From assembly GCA_016926065.1 (NCBI GenBank), contig JAFGPI010000041.1, positions 1 through 33,405 of the forward strand: a stretch of DNA of 33,405 nucleotides. Direction: 5' to 3'. A model generated the notes under the pieces. It was not told the origin of the DNA, did no database searches, and saw only the letters and a list, made by a program, of their open reading frames with translations. Positions within the stretch are counted from its first letter, which is position 1. Each line of letters opens with the position of its first letter. The stretch is from Candidatus Krumholzibacteriota bacterium. GTDB lineage: Bacteria > Krumholzibacteriota > Krumholzibacteriia > Krumholzibacteriales > Krumholzibacteriaceae. A program made the position numbers and the translations under genes. Below, piece by piece: positions 1-10,637 of the stretch.

Positions 1-900
1 CACGATCAGGGCCTGCGCCGATAATTGTTCTTTCCCGACTACTTCCGCGGCGAAAATCACTACCGCCGCCAGGGGCGATCCGGAGTGGGCGTCCCCGGCC
101 GCCACGAAGGGCCTCCCCCCTCCCCTTTCCATCCCGGTAAAACCGCTTTTCTCCGCCTCCAGGAAGAAAAACCGGTCGTCCCGTCCCCGGGTTTCCTGCC
201 CGGGTTCGCCGATGCACAGATCAAGGAATATTGCCGGCTCCAGGTTAACGATGTCCGGGGAACGGTCCTCGCCCTCTCCCCGGTATTCCAGCTGCGTGGT
301 AAATCCGATAAAATCCCTGACATGCCCGTATACCCAAGAATAGCTCCGCTGGGTTAGGGCCAGCCGGGCCTGGACGGCCAAGGCCCGGGTTACCTGCATT
401 TCGTCCCCGGCCGCCGCGAAATCCTCGTCTACCAGGTCGTCTCCGTCGTTGTCGATGCCGTCGATAGGATCCTCATTGACCATCCCGTCTCCATCGTCGT
501 CCGCGTGGGCGCCCGGATAACGCTTTCCCGCCGGGCATCCCTCGAATAGGGGATTTTCTCCCGCGCCTATGTCGACCGCCTCGAACGACCAGGGATTGAG
601 GAGGAACTTTTCAGGGGACCCGCCATATTCGAACCGGAGAACCACTCCCCCGCGGCCGAGAAACTCCGTTCCCTCCGTCCCCGGCCAGCGCAAACCCAGC
701 CTTCGGCCGTCGCGCTCGCATTCCTCCAGTCTGCCGCCGGGGTGCAGGTTAGCGGCCACCCGCCCTTTCCGGTGGGTCAGCGGAGGCTGGTTCTGATCCA
801 GGGGTCGATAGATGCTTTCCTGTCCCGGCGCCGACCCTCCCCCCGCCGCGGTAACCAGAACCAGCCATATAACCAGCCTTATTCCTTTTTGTCTTATCAT
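1..900 (-). CDS. Secreted protein with Asp-rich calcium-binding-like motif (3' end missing at left edge)
   Basis: An open frame of 300 codons runs from an ATG at 900 to the window edge without a stop, so the C-terminus is missing. The start is preceded by a GGAGAGGG-type ribosome binding site. The N-terminus (Met-Ile-Arg-Gln-Lys, then a hydrophobic run to about residue 20 and a small-residue stretch) looks like a Sec signal peptide. Residues 134-160 form an acidic repeat (DDDGDGMVNEDP, then DGIDNDGDDLVDED), reminiscent of thrombospondin type-3 or dockerin/EF-hand calcium loops. The remainder has no fold I recognise. It starts 38 bp after the gyrA stop on the same strand and may be read through from gyrase, but its secreted character suggests an unrelated role. 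Function unknown. Confidence 0.75.
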   Translation of the reverse strand, partial: MIRQKGIRLVIWLVLVTAAGGGSAPGQESIYRPLDQNQPPLTHRKGRVAANLHPGGRLEECERDGRRLGLRWPGTEGTEFLGRGGVVLRFEYGGSPEKFLLNPWSFEAVDIGAGENPLFEGCPAGKRYPGAHADDDGDGMVNEDPIDGIDNDGDDLVDEDFAAAGDEMQVTRALAVQARLALTQRSYSWVYGHVRDFIGFTTQLEYRGEGEDRSPDIVNLEPAIFLDLCIGEPGQETRGRDDRFFFLEAEKSGFTGMERGGGRPFVAAGDAHSGSPLAAVVIFAAEVVGKEQLSAQALIV

Positions 901-938
901 CGTCCCTCTCCTTATCCCCGCTCCATCCTCTGTGCTTA

Positions 939-3506
939 TCAATCCTCCTGGCGGGCCGAATCGGCGTCCTCCCCGGATTCCTCCTGCTCTCCGTTATCCA
1001 GATCTTCCTCCCCCGCTTCATTCCGTTCACCGTTATCCTGGTCTTCCTCCTCCGAGCCCTTCCGTTCATCGTCCTCCCGGCCTTCCTCCCCCGCCACCAG
1101 GGCCACGTCGACCACCGAATCCCCCTCGTTTAGATTTATCACCTTGACTCCCTTGGCCGGCCGCCGGATAAGCGATATGCCCAGGGCGGGGCAACGGATT
1201 ATCATCCCGTTCTTGGTCATGATCATGACTTCATCGGTATCCACTACTTCCTTGACCGCTACCAGGTTGCCGTTTCTCTCTCCGGTGGGAATGCACACCA
1301 CCCCTTTGCCCCCCCGCTTGATATTTCTGAACTCACTGATCCTGGTCCTTTTGCCGTAGCCCTTTTCCGTTATGCAGAGAATCTCCGTCTCCCTCTTGAC
1401 TATAACCATTTCCACCACCTTATCATCCCCCGCCAGGGTGACTCCCTTTACCCCCTGGGTGGCCCGGGAGGTTTCCCGGACGTCCTTCTCCTGGAAGCGG
1501 ATGGCCTTCCCGTTGCGCTTGGCCAGTATCACATCGTCGGTTCCCGAGGTCAGCTTGGCCCCGATGAGGCGGTCCCCCTCGCGCAGCAGGATAGCGATTA
1601 TCCCCCCCCGCCGGGGATTGGCGTAGGCCGAGAGGTGGGTCTTCTTAACGAATCCATCCTGGGTAGCCATTACCAGGTAGGCATCCTTCTCGAAATCGCT
1701 CACCGGTATAAAAGCGGTTATATTTTCCTCCCGGGACATCTCCAGGAGGTTGACTATCGCCTTGCCCCGGGCCAGCCGTCCCCCCTGCGGGACCTCATGC
1801 ACCTTCAGCCAGTAGCATTTTCCGGCGTCGGTGAAAAAGAGGATGTAACTGTGGGTGGAGGCGATGAATATCTGCTCCACGAAGTCTTCCTCCTTCATCC
1901 CCATGCCGGTGATTCCCTTGCCTCCTCTTTTCTGGCGACGGTAGGTGCCTACCGGGATCCGCTTTATATAGCCGCTGTGGGTGATGGTAATTATCATGTC
2001 TTCTTCGGCGATGAGATCCTCCAGCTGCAGATCCCCTTCATCATCTATGATCTCTGTTCTTCTCTCATCGTTGAACCGGCCGTTTATGTCGTCCAGCTCG
2101 TCCCGTATCAACCCGAGCAAGCGCGGGCGGCTCTCCAGGATGGACCGGAAGTACTCTATCTTCTGGATAAGCGCCAGGTATTCCTCGTCTATCTTTTTCC
2201 TCTCCAGCCCGGTCAAGCGCTGCAGCTTCAGGTCGAGGATGGCCTGCGCCTGAATGGGGGTAAGGGCGAATTTCTTTACCAGGGCATTCCGGGCCTCGGC
2301 CGGGGAGGCGCTCTTCTTGATCAGGGCTATCACCGCGTCGATGTTATCCAGCGCGATCTTGTAGCCCTCCAGCACGTGGGCCCTTTCCTCCGCCCGTTTC
2401 AGATCGTACTGGGTGCGCCGGGTGACCACCTCCTGGCGGTGATCGAGGAACAGGCTCATCATTTTCTTGAGGTTCATCACCTGGGGTTTGAGCTGGTTCA
2501 GCGCCAGCATGTTTATCCCATAGGTAACCTGGAGCTGGGTGTGCTTGAAAAGCTGGTTGAGGACCACCTTGGGATAGGAATCCTTCTTCAGCTCAATCAC
2601 CATCCGCATGCCGTCCTTGTCGGATTCATCCCGGATGTCGGAAATGCCGGAGAGTTTCTGTCCTCTCACCAGGTCGGCTATCTTTTCTATGATCGCGGCC
2701 TTGTTGGTCTGGTAGGGTATTTCCGTGATCACAATGTTGGTCTTGCCGCTCTTCTGGGTTTCGATATTGGCCCGGGCCCGCAGCAGGATCTTGCCCCTGC
2801 CGGTGCGGTAGGCCTGCTTAATGCCGGCGCGTCCGTATATGATCCCGCCGGTGGGAAAATCCGGTCCTTTAACAATACCGTAAAGCGCTTCCGGCTCCAT
2901 CTCGGGATTATCCAGGACCGCCTTGAGTCCGGCGACGATTTCCCCCAGGTTGTGCGGGGGAATATTGGTGGCCATTCCCACGGCGATCCCCGAGGCGCCG
3001 TTGATCAGCAGGTTGGGCACCTTGGAGGGAAGGACCAGGGCCATTTGCCGGGTTTCGTCGTAATTGGGCCCGAACTCGACCGTCTCCTTGTCTATATCAC
3101 TGAGCAGTTCCTCGGCGATCTCGTGCATGCGGGCTTCCGTGTACCGCTCCGCGGCCGCCGGATCGCCATCTATCGAGCCGAAGTTGCCCTGGCCGTTAAC
3201 CAACGGATAGCGCATCGAGAAATCCTGGGCCAGCCTGACCACCGCATCGTAGACCGAGGCCGTTCCGTGGGGATGATAGTTGCCGGTCACGTCACCCACC
3301 AGTTTCGCCGATTTCCGGTAAGGCCGGTTATGGGCCAGGTTCAGATCGTTCATGGCCAGCAGAATGCGCCGGTGCACCGGTTTCAGACCATCCCGCACGT
3401 CCGGCAGGGCGCGGGATACGATGACGCTCATCGAATAATCGATATAGCTGCTTTTCATCTCGTCTTCGATGTTTACGGGAACGACTCGTTGCCTGCTCAG
3501 TTCCAT
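939..3506 (-). CDS. gyrA: DNA gyrase subunit A
   Basis: Breakage-reunion subunit of gyrase, which with GyrB introduces negative supercoils in the cytoplasm. The 855 residues show the canonical N-terminus, a winged-helix/tower region with catalytic Arg121-Tyr122 in [11 protein letters not shown], and a C-terminal DNA-wrapping beta-pinwheel. The pinwheel carries a GyrA box (QKRGGKG) and a later degenerate blade motif (KRGGKG), which marks GyrA rather than ParC. In the quinolone region, positions 82-84 read Thr-Ala-Ser where E. coli has Asp-Ser-Ala, with Asp87 kept. The last 51 residues are about half Glu/Asp and contain an internal near-repeat. An AGGAGG site lies 9 nt before the ATG. It follows gyrB by 58 bp and is probably cotranscribed. 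Confidence 0.97.
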   Translation of the reverse strand: MELSRQRVVPVNIEDEMKSSYIDYSMSVIVSRALPDVRDGLKPVHRRILLAMNDLNLAHNRPYRKSAKLVGDVTGNYHPHGTASVYDAVVRLAQDFSMRYPLVNGQGNFGSIDGDPAAAERYTEARMHEIAEELLSDIDKETVEFGPNYDETRQMALVLPSKVPNLLINGASGIAVGMATNIPPHNLGEIVAGLKAVLDNPEMEPEALYGIVKGPDFPTGGIIYGRAGIKQAYRTGRGKILLRARANIETQKSGKTNIVITEIPYQTNKAAIIEKIADLVRGQKLSGISDIRDESDKDGMRMVIELKKDSYPKVVLNQLFKHTQLQVTYGINMLALNQLKPQVMNLKKMMSLFLDHRQEVVTRRTQYDLKRAEERAHVLEGYKIALDNIDAVIALIKKSASPAEARNALVKKFALTPIQAQAILDLKLQRLTGLERKKIDEEYLALIQKIEYFRSILESRPRLLGLIRDELDDINGRFNDERRTEIIDDEGDLQLEDLIAEEDMIITITHSGYIKRIPVGTYRRQKRGGKGITGMGMKEEDFVEQIFIASTHSYILFFTDAGKCYWLKVHEVPQGGRLARGKAIVNLLEMSREENITAFIPVSDFEKDAYLVMATQDGFVKKTHLSAYANPRRGGIIAILLREGDRLIGAKLTSGTDDVILAKRNGKAIRFQEKDVRETSRATQGVKGVTLAGDDKVVEMVIVKRETEILCITEKGYGKRTRISEFRNIKRGGKGVVCIPTGERNGNLVAVKEVVDTDEVMIMTKNGMIIRCPALGISLIRRPAKGVKVINLNEGDSVVDVALVAGEEGREDDERKGSEEEDQDNGERNEAGEEDLDNGEQEESGEDADSARQED

Positions 3507-3564
3507 CTATCAGTTCCTCCTCCGGACCCTACCCCGGCTTGCCCGGTTCCGTTATAACCTTGCC

Positions 3565-5792
<2,228 letters not shown>

Positions 5793-5885
5793 ATCCGGCT
5801 CCCGGAATCTTATGCCTCATTCTCCCGATTCTATTAGTAAACCCGCTAAAAATAAACAAAAAAATCTCGTTGTCCAGCCCCCTTT

Positions 5886-6998
5886 TCAGATCGGCGCCAC
5901 CCTTTCACAGGCGCCCCCCAGTACCCTGAACCGGGCGGATTTCTCTTTCCCCTCCGGAAAATCGTCTTCCCGGGGAGAGGTGATAAAAGACTGGTAACGG
6001 TCCGTCAAATGTTTCCTGACCCGGACCGTGGTTTCCTCGTCCAGTTCCGAAAAGATATCGTCCAGCAGAACCACCGGCCGCTCCGCCCTCCTCTCCATGA
6101 TGGTAAGGGCCTGCGTCAATTTCAGAATTACCGCCACCAGTCTCCTTCGCCCCTGGGATCCGTATTTCCTCAGCTCGGCCTCGCCCAGGGTAAGCAGGAT
6201 GTCGTCATACTGGGGCCCACACAGCGTATAGCCGCGGCGTCTCTCGTTCTCCCGGCTATTCTCCAGGGCTTCCCGGAGCGCCTCCCGGGTATCTCCCCCC
6301 GGTGCATTGAAGGAACAGGAATAGGCGAGCCGCAGCTCTTCTGCCCCGGGACTAATCTGTCCGTACAGCCGGGCGGCCCGGGAGGATATCTCCCGCAGCG
6401 TTTCCTCCCTCCCCTTGACTATGGCCGCCCCCTTTTCCACCAGCATCTCGTCCCAGGCGGGAAGCTCCCCCCGCGGATCTCCGTTCCCCGCGTATCTGCG
6501 CAGCAGACTGTTCCGGTGCCGGATGACCCTCCGGTACTCCTTGAGGTCGGACAGGAAAAGGGGCGATATCTGCGCCGCCGTGTAATCCAGGAAGGTTCTG
6601 CGGTAGCCGGGCGGACCCGAAGCAATCTCTATATCCTGGGCGGTGAATATTACCGAAGGGACTATCCCGATAATCTCCGCGATCCCCGAGAGTCTCTTCC
6701 CGTTCACCGATCCCCTTATCCGGCCCCCCTTCTCGTAGCCCGCCTCCAGCCGGATATCTATTCCGGTATCGCTTCGTCCCCGCAGCCTGAGGAAGAAATA
6801 TTCCTCTCCGAATTGAACCAGCTCTTCGTAGCGCCGGGTGCGAAAAGACCGCCCCAGCGAGAAGAAATGAATGGCCTCCAAGAGATTGGTCTTTCCCTGG
6901 GCATTACTGCCGGAGATGAAATTAAAGCTTTCGGAAAATTCCAGCGACGCCTTTTTTATGTTGCGGAAACAAACGGTATCAATACGATCTATTACCAA
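5886..6998 (-). CDS. recF: DNA replication/repair protein RecF
   Basis: SMC-like ABC ATPase that helps RecO/RecR load RecA at gapped DNA. 370 residues, normal for the family. Walker A is GSNAQGKTN at 30-38, followed by LLEAIHFFSLGRSFRT. The ABC signature region is QGRRRLVAVILKLTQA, and Walker B is VVLLDDIFSELDEE near residue 325. The start is a TTG at 6998, because the conserved N-terminus (IDRIDTVCFRNI) begins right there. A GGAGG lies about 12 nt upstream, overlaid by a GAGAGGG, so initiation may be weak. It follows dnaN by 30 bp and precedes dciA by 93 bp, in the common order dnaN-recF-dciA-gyrB-gyrA. Confidence 0.96.
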   Translation of the reverse strand: MVIDRIDTVCFRNIKKASLEFSESFNFISGSNAQGKTNLLEAIHFFSLGRSFRTRRYEELVQFGEEYFFLRLRGRSDTGIDIRLEAGYEKGGRIRGSVNGKRLSGIAEIIGIVPSVIFTAQDIEIASGPPGYRRTFLDYTAAQISPLFLSDLKEYRRVIRHRNSLLRRYAGNGDPRGELPAWDEMLVEKGAAIVKGREETLREISSRAARLYGQISPGAEELRLAYSCSFNAPGGDTREALREALENSRENERRRGYTLCGPQYDDILLTLGEAELRKYGSQGRRRLVAVILKLTQALTIMERRAERPVVLLDDIFSELDEETTVRVRKHLTDRYQSFITSPREDDFPEGKEKSARFRVLGGACERVAPI

Positions 6999-7028
6999 CC
7001 CTCTCGTCCACCTCCCCGCTCTTCCGGC

Positions 7029-8135
7029 TCAACTGATCCTTAAAGGCATCACGATACATAGGTGTTTTACATCCCCGCTCTGTTCGACGGGCATGATTAT
7101 ACCGGCGTTATCCGGCTTATCCAGGCGCATCTCTATATCGTCGCCGTCAATCGTCTTGAGAATATCCTGAATATATGAGGCGTTATATCCGATATCCATG
7201 GCCGCCGCTGAATAAGAAGCCTCCATCTCCTCCCGGGCTTCACCCAGATCCTGAGTGGTCACGTGCAGGGTTATCTTGTCCGCTTCGATCGAAAAGATCA
7301 CCTGGTGGGTAAGGGCGTCGGATAGAATGGAAACCCTCTTGGTGGCCGCCGCCAGTGATTCCTTGGATATCACCAGTTCCTTGTCGTTCCCCGCCGGTAT
7401 CACCTTCTGGTAGTTGGGAAAGGGGCCTTCCAGCAAACGGGAGTAGATCGAGACATCTTGCATCTCGAAAGAGACGCTGTTGTCCCCCAGGGAAACCCGG
7501 ATTAATTCGTCTTTCTCGGCGTAGGCCTTGAAGGTGGACAGCGCCTTGGGAGGTATGATTACGTTCATCTTCTGTACCTCCCCCATATCCTTCTTTAATT
7601 CCACCTTGGCCAGCCGGTGACCGTCGGTGGAAACCATCACCAGACCGTGGCGGTCCACCTCCCAAAGCACTCCGCACAGGGCCGGCCGGGTCAAATCATT
7701 GGATACGGCATATACCGTCTTGTGAATAAGCTTGCCCAGGATTCCCGAATTTATGGAAAACTCCGTCTTGCTTTCCTGCTGCGGAAGCCGGGGAAAATCG
7801 TCCGGATTTCTTCCATTTACCACGAACTTGCTCTTCCCGCACTTGAGGGTGAGCTTTTCCCCGTCTACTTCCAGCGACACCTCATCCCCGGTCAGGGATT
7901 TCACTATTTCCGCGACCTTGCGGGCCGGAGCGGCGATAGCCCCCTCTTTTTCAGTGGTCCCATTGACCTTCGAAGTAACCGAGATATCCAGATCGGTGGC
8001 GGTAAACTTTATCCCATCCTTATCTGCCTTCACCAGCACCATGGAAAGGATGGGCATGGTTGTTTTTCCGGGAACAACCGATGAGATCGCGTTGAACTTC
8101 TTGTTGAGTTCTCCGAGAGAAACGAGAACTTTCAC
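7029..8135 (-). CDS. dnaN: DNA polymerase III beta sliding clamp
   Basis: Ring-shaped processivity clamp of the replicative polymerase, with three repeated domains. 368 residues, the usual size. The N-terminal fold signature KVLVSLGELNKKFNAISSVVPGKTTMPILSMVLVKA and the end MPLRIS (consensus MPMRL) are typical of the family. The start was set at the GTG at 8135, because an AGGAGGT lies 7 nt upstream and the encoded protein then begins in the conserved place. The upstream 10 codons in the same frame are leader. A plausible promoter lies at 8202-8230. It is first in the leftward replication-gene cluster. Confidence 0.97.
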   Translation of the reverse strand: MKVLVSLGELNKKFNAISSVVPGKTTMPILSMVLVKADKDGIKFTATDLDISVTSKVNGTTEKEGAIAAPARKVAEIVKSLTGDEVSLEVDGEKLTLKCGKSKFVVNGRNPDDFPRLPQQESKTEFSINSGILGKLIHKTVYAVSNDLTRPALCGVLWEVDRHGLVMVSTDGHRLAKVELKKDMGEVQKMNVIIPPKALSTFKAYAEKDELIRVSLGDNSVSFEMQDVSIYSRLLEGPFPNYQKVIPAGNDKELVISKESLAAATKRVSILSDALTHQVIFSIEADKITLHVTTQDLGEAREEMEASYSAAAMDIGYNASYIQDILKTIDGDDIEMRLDKPDNAGIIMPVEQSGDVKHLCIVMPLRIS

Positions 8136-8201
8136 GCCTTTACCTCCTGAATCATCTAGGCACACAAATATTCCGGTTCTGAAATCACGTTAGGGAATCG
8201 A

Positions 8202-8230
8202 ATCATAATTTAAACCGGACTATTCTTCAA
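8202..8230 (-). promoter_or_regulatory. Putative sigma-70 promoter of dnaN
   Basis: On the minus strand TTGAAG (8230-8225) is followed after exactly 17 nt by TATGAT (8207-8202), a 4/6 and 5/6 match to the housekeeping consensus. It lies about 65 nt upstream of the dnaN GTG, and would let the dnaN-recF-dciA-gyrBA group be expressed independently of dnaA. Prediction only. Confidence 0.5.
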
Positions 8231-8342
8231 GGAAAAAGAGGTCCGGTGAAAGACAGTAGGAGATGAAATAAAAGAATATTTTTATATCTTCAACCGGCGG
8301 GGATGGGGAGGCGGTACAACTACTCTTATGTTAATAGCTAGA

Positions 8343-8370
8343 TAGCAGCAGAAGTAGAAGGTGTGGATAT
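8343..8370 (-). promoter_or_regulatory. DnaA box followed by DnaA-trio-like triplets
   Basis: Reading the minus strand from 8370: ATATCCACA (one mismatch to TTATCCACA), one C, then six in-phase triplets CTT CTA CTT CTG CTG CTA (8360-8343). Read 3' to 5' on the complementary strand these are GAA GAT GAA GAC GAC GAT, fitting the 3'-[G/A]A(n)-5' trio motif with invariant central A that directs DnaA onto single-stranded DNA in B. subtilis. The spacer is shorter than in B. subtilis, where a GC-rich segment intervenes. Confidence 0.55.
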
Positions 8371-8553
8371 GTTGAAAGAAGGGGGAAGGCCCCGGAGGAA
8401 GAGAGGATTGTTCCCTCCCGCGCCTGTGGGGGGAGAGGTGAGGAAGAGACAGATATCAATAGTTTTGAAGGCGGGGCGGGTTACTCACATACTCCCCACA
8501 GGGAATCAACAGGGGGGTGTGTAAAATGTGGAAAGAGGAGGCGAAATGATTTG

Positions 8554-9942
8554 CTAGGAACGGGTGAGCTCCTGGCGTATGGTTTGAATCCTCTTTCTCA
8601 GGGAGGGATCGTCCGCGGCAAGTTTTTCGACCTTGCGCAGGGAATGAAGGACCGTGCTGTGGTCGCGGCCGCCGAAGCTTTTGCCGATCTGCACCAGGGA
8701 GAGAGAGGTCAATTCGCGGGCGAGGTAGATAGCTACCTGGCGGGCCAGCACTACGCGGCTGATACGGGTCTTGGCCCTCAGGCTCTCGGCGGGAACGTCA
8801 AAATGCTGGGAGATCGATTGCTGTATGCTTTTGACGGAGATCTTGGTCGCGCCGCCGCGCATGATGTCCTTCAGCACTTCCAACGCCATATCGGGGGTGA
8901 TTTCGCGGCAATTTATGCTGGAATGGGCAAGGATCCTGATAAGCGAGCCCTCCAGTTCCCGGATGTTGCTCTTCACGTTTTCCGCGATCACCTGGATAAC
9001 GCTGGCCGGGATGTGAATGCGCTCTTTCTCCACTTTTTTGGAAAGGATGGCGATCCGGGTTTCCAGGTCCGGGGGCTGGATGTCGGTGGTAAGGCCCCAT
9101 TCGAAGCGGGAAACGAGCCTTTCCTGCAGGGTGGGTATCTCCTTGGGGGGTCGGTCGCTGGTGCACACGATCTGGCGGTTGGCGTCGTAGAGGGAGTTGA
9201 AGGTGAAGAAAAATTCCTCCTGGGTGCTCTCCTTACCGGCCAGGAAATGGATGTCGTCTATAAGCAGGATATCTATATCTCTGTATTTCTTTTTAAATTC
9301 TAGTGTTGAGCCCGTTCTGATGGCGTGGATCAACTCGTTGACAAAGCTCTCGGTGGAAACGTAGGAAATCCTCATGGCGGGGTGTTCTTCCCGCACGAAA
9401 TGACCTATGGCCTGCAAAAGATGGGTCTTACCCAGTCCGGCCCCGCCGTAGATGAAAAGGGGATTGTAGGTGGACGCCGGTTTTTCCGCCACCGCCAGGG
9501 CCGCCGCGTGGGTGAGCCGGTTTCCGCTCCCGGCCACGAATTCGCTGAAGGTGTAGCGGGGATTCAGCCGCAGATTATCGTTCTGGGCCGCCGGACGGGG
9601 CGCGGGGGAGGGGCGCAGGGGAGGCCGGGAGGGAGGGGTAACCCGGGAGGCCGAGGGGGAAGCCTTGAACTCTATATTTACCTTCTCTCCCAGGACTTCA
9701 TGGGCGGCGGATTGAATCTTGTCGATATGATGCTCCGCCAGCCAGTCTATAAAGAAGGTGTTGGGGCCCTCGATACAGATCGAGCCGTTTTCGTAGCCCA
9801 CCAGGCGGGTGGGCTTGAACCAGGTCTGAAATGATTGGTTGTTGACCACGGCGCAGATCTTTTTCAGGATTGCTTCCCAGATCTGGAGCAAAGACTCGGG
9901 GCCTGACAGGCACCCACCGGTGGCTTCTTTCCCAGTTTCCAT
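8554..9942 (-). CDS. dnaA: Chromosomal replication initiator DnaA
   Basis: AAA+ initiator that binds DnaA boxes and opens oriC. With the ATG at 9942 it has 462 residues. Domain I spans about 18-90 (LQIWEAILKKICAVVNNQSF, TWFKPT). A Pro/Ser/Arg-rich linker covers about 94-120. The AAA+ domain has Walker A GGAGLGKT at 166-173, Walker B LLIDDIHFL and sensor/arginine-finger region LQERLVSRFEWGL. The C-terminal DNA-binding helix is GGRDHSTVLHSLRKVEKL. The frame continues to a TTG at 9984; neither start has a clear Shine-Dalgarno, so the start is uncertain. DnaA boxes lie just upstream, suggesting autoregulation. The plus strand here is G-rich, unlike the left-hand genes (see findings). Confidence 0.97.
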   Translation of the reverse strand: METGKEATGGCLSGPESLLQIWEAILKKICAVVNNQSFQTWFKPTRLVGYENGSICIEGPNTFFIDWLAEHHIDKIQSAAHEVLGEKVNIEFKASPSASRVTPPSRPPLRPSPAPRPAAQNDNLRLNPRYTFSEFVAGSGNRLTHAAALAVAEKPASTYNPLFIYGGAGLGKTHLLQAIGHFVREEHPAMRISYVSTESFVNELIHAIRTGSTLEFKKKYRDIDILLIDDIHFLAGKESTQEEFFFTFNSLYDANRQIVCTSDRPPKEIPTLQERLVSRFEWGLTTDIQPPDLETRIAILSKKVEKERIHIPASVIQVIAENVKSNIRELEGSLIRILAHSSINCREITPDMALEVLKDIMRGGATKISVKSIQQSISQHFDVPAESLRAKTRISRVVLARQVAIYLARELTSLSLVQIGKSFGGRDHSTVLHSLRKVEKLAADDPSLRKRIQTIRQELTRS

Positions 9943-10013
9943 TCGCGCTTTCAAGGGGACAGTTATCCCCAGGAAAAAGATCAATTTTTCTCGCAGCTCA
10001 AGCTTTCCACATT

Positions 10014-10022
10014 TGTGGATAA
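10014..10022 (-). promoter_or_regulatory. Consensus DnaA box
   Basis: TTATCCACA on the minus strand, an exact match to the strong R-box consensus, upstream of dnaA. A one-mismatch box (CTTTCCACA, plus strand) sits immediately beside it at 10003-10011, so the pair forms a converging arrangement. Confidence 0.75.
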
Positions 10023-10081
10023 CTCGGTAATTTATTTAATTACAGCTTGTTTGGCGGGTCGTTTAATATGGTGACAGAGCT

Positions 10082-10090
10082 TTTTCCACA
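10082..10090 (+). promoter_or_regulatory. DnaA box (TTTTCCACA)
   Basis: Matches the relaxed TTWTNCACA consensus at every position. It lies about 60 bp from the perfect box at 10014. Confidence 0.55.
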
Positions 10091-10370
10091 TTTTCCCAGC
10101 GAGCGGAGTATTTATGGCAATTCTTGGAGAAGCTTGAAATAGGTCACTCCCCTCATCCCGCGGACGGTAATCTATCATATGGGGACGAAATATATCAAGA
10201 GGTTTTTTTCGACCCGGGGAAAATAATTTCAAAAGGTTGGGATATATGGAAATACAATTTAAGATAAAGCTTAAGGGGGGAATGGCCGGAGAGGGAGGCC
10301 CGGGAGGCTCCGGGAGGAAGGGTGGAAGGGAAAGAAAAAAAAAGAGTTAAAATTTGAAGAAATAAAAAAC

Positions 10371-10399
10371 TTGACAAAAAAAAACGGGTTTTCTATTGT
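10371..10399 (+). promoter_or_regulatory. Promoter of rpmH-rnpA-yidD-yidC group
   Basis: A perfect TTGACA (10371-10376), a 17-nt spacer, then TATTGT (10394-10399, 4/6). It follows a long A-rich run that could act as an UP-type element. Transcription would begin about 10406, leaving a leader of roughly 70 nt before rpmH. This is the best housekeeping-type -35 in the window. Confidence 0.7.
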
Positions 10400-10478
10400 A
10401 AGTTGTTTATATTTAGCTAAGGAATAAGCGGGGAAATAGGAAATCGGAAAATCGGGGGAGATGGAAAAAGGAAAATAA

Positions 10479-10613
10479 ATGAAACGCACATATCAGCCGC
10501 ATAATAAGAGAAGAAAAAGGAATCACGGTTTCAGAAAAAGGATGAGTACCAAGAACGGCCGCATGATCCTCAAAAGAAGGAGGGCGAGAGGAAGAAAGAG
10601 GTTGGCGGTTTAG
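10479..10613 (+). CDS. rpmH: 50S ribosomal protein bL34
   Basis: A 44-codon gene starting at ATG 10479 and ending at TAG 10611-10613. It encodes [20 protein letters not shown], then [20 protein letters not shown] and RLAV. This is the whole of bL34: the MKRTYQP start, the HGFR.RM.T.NGR core and the RRR.RGRKRL end are all diagnostic. It is a highly basic structural protein of the large subunit. AAAAGGAAAA precedes the ATG. The order rpmH-rnpA-yidD-yidC beside dnaA is one of the most conserved bacterial clusters. Confidence 0.97.
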   Translation: MKRTYQPHNKRRKRNHGFRKRMSTKNGRMILKRRRARGRKRLAV

Positions 10614-10637
10614 CCAGGGAAAGAAGATAAAACTTCG

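Larger units (their letters stand above)
8136..8553. other. oriC: Probable replication origin, unwinding half (dnaA-dnaN interval)
   Basis: A 418-bp stretch without a gene between dnaN and dnaA. It holds DnaA-box-like 9-mers (TTWTNCACA consensus): TTTTACACA on the minus strand at 8526-8518, ATATCCACA on the minus strand at 8370-8362, TTACTCACA on the plus strand at 8481-8489, and CTTTCCACA on the minus strand at 8536-8528. A triplet run follows the 8362 box on its dnaN side. Beyond it lies an AT-rich stretch around 8262-8298 (AAATAAAAGAATATTTTTAT), a candidate unwinding element. The order boxes, trio, AT-rich, dnaN is that of the B. subtilis unwinding region. The rest is purine-rich on the plus strand with no recognisable gene. 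Confidence 0.65.
9943..10370. other. oriC: dnaA-rpmH intergenic region with DnaA boxes and a purine tract (second half of a bipartite oriC)
   Basis: This stretch between dnaA and the rpmH promoter holds a perfect DnaA box (TGTGGATAA, plus strand 10014-10022, reverse of TTATCCACA). It also holds TTTTCCACA at 10082-10090, a one-mismatch CTTTCCACA at 10003-10011, and a one-mismatch TTATCCCCA at 9963-9971 at the dnaA 5' end. AT-rich DNA (AATTTATTTAATTA) lies at about 10028-10041. From about 10260 the plus strand becomes strongly purine-rich. The boxes could serve the origin, dnaA autoregulation, or both. No gene is seen in it. Confidence 0.6.

Noticed and set aside
1635-3557. 640-codon plus-strand open frame opposite gyrA
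   Set aside because: It is the antisense shadow of gyrA in a GC-rich gene. Composition is erratic, there is no ribosome binding site, and no family is recognised.
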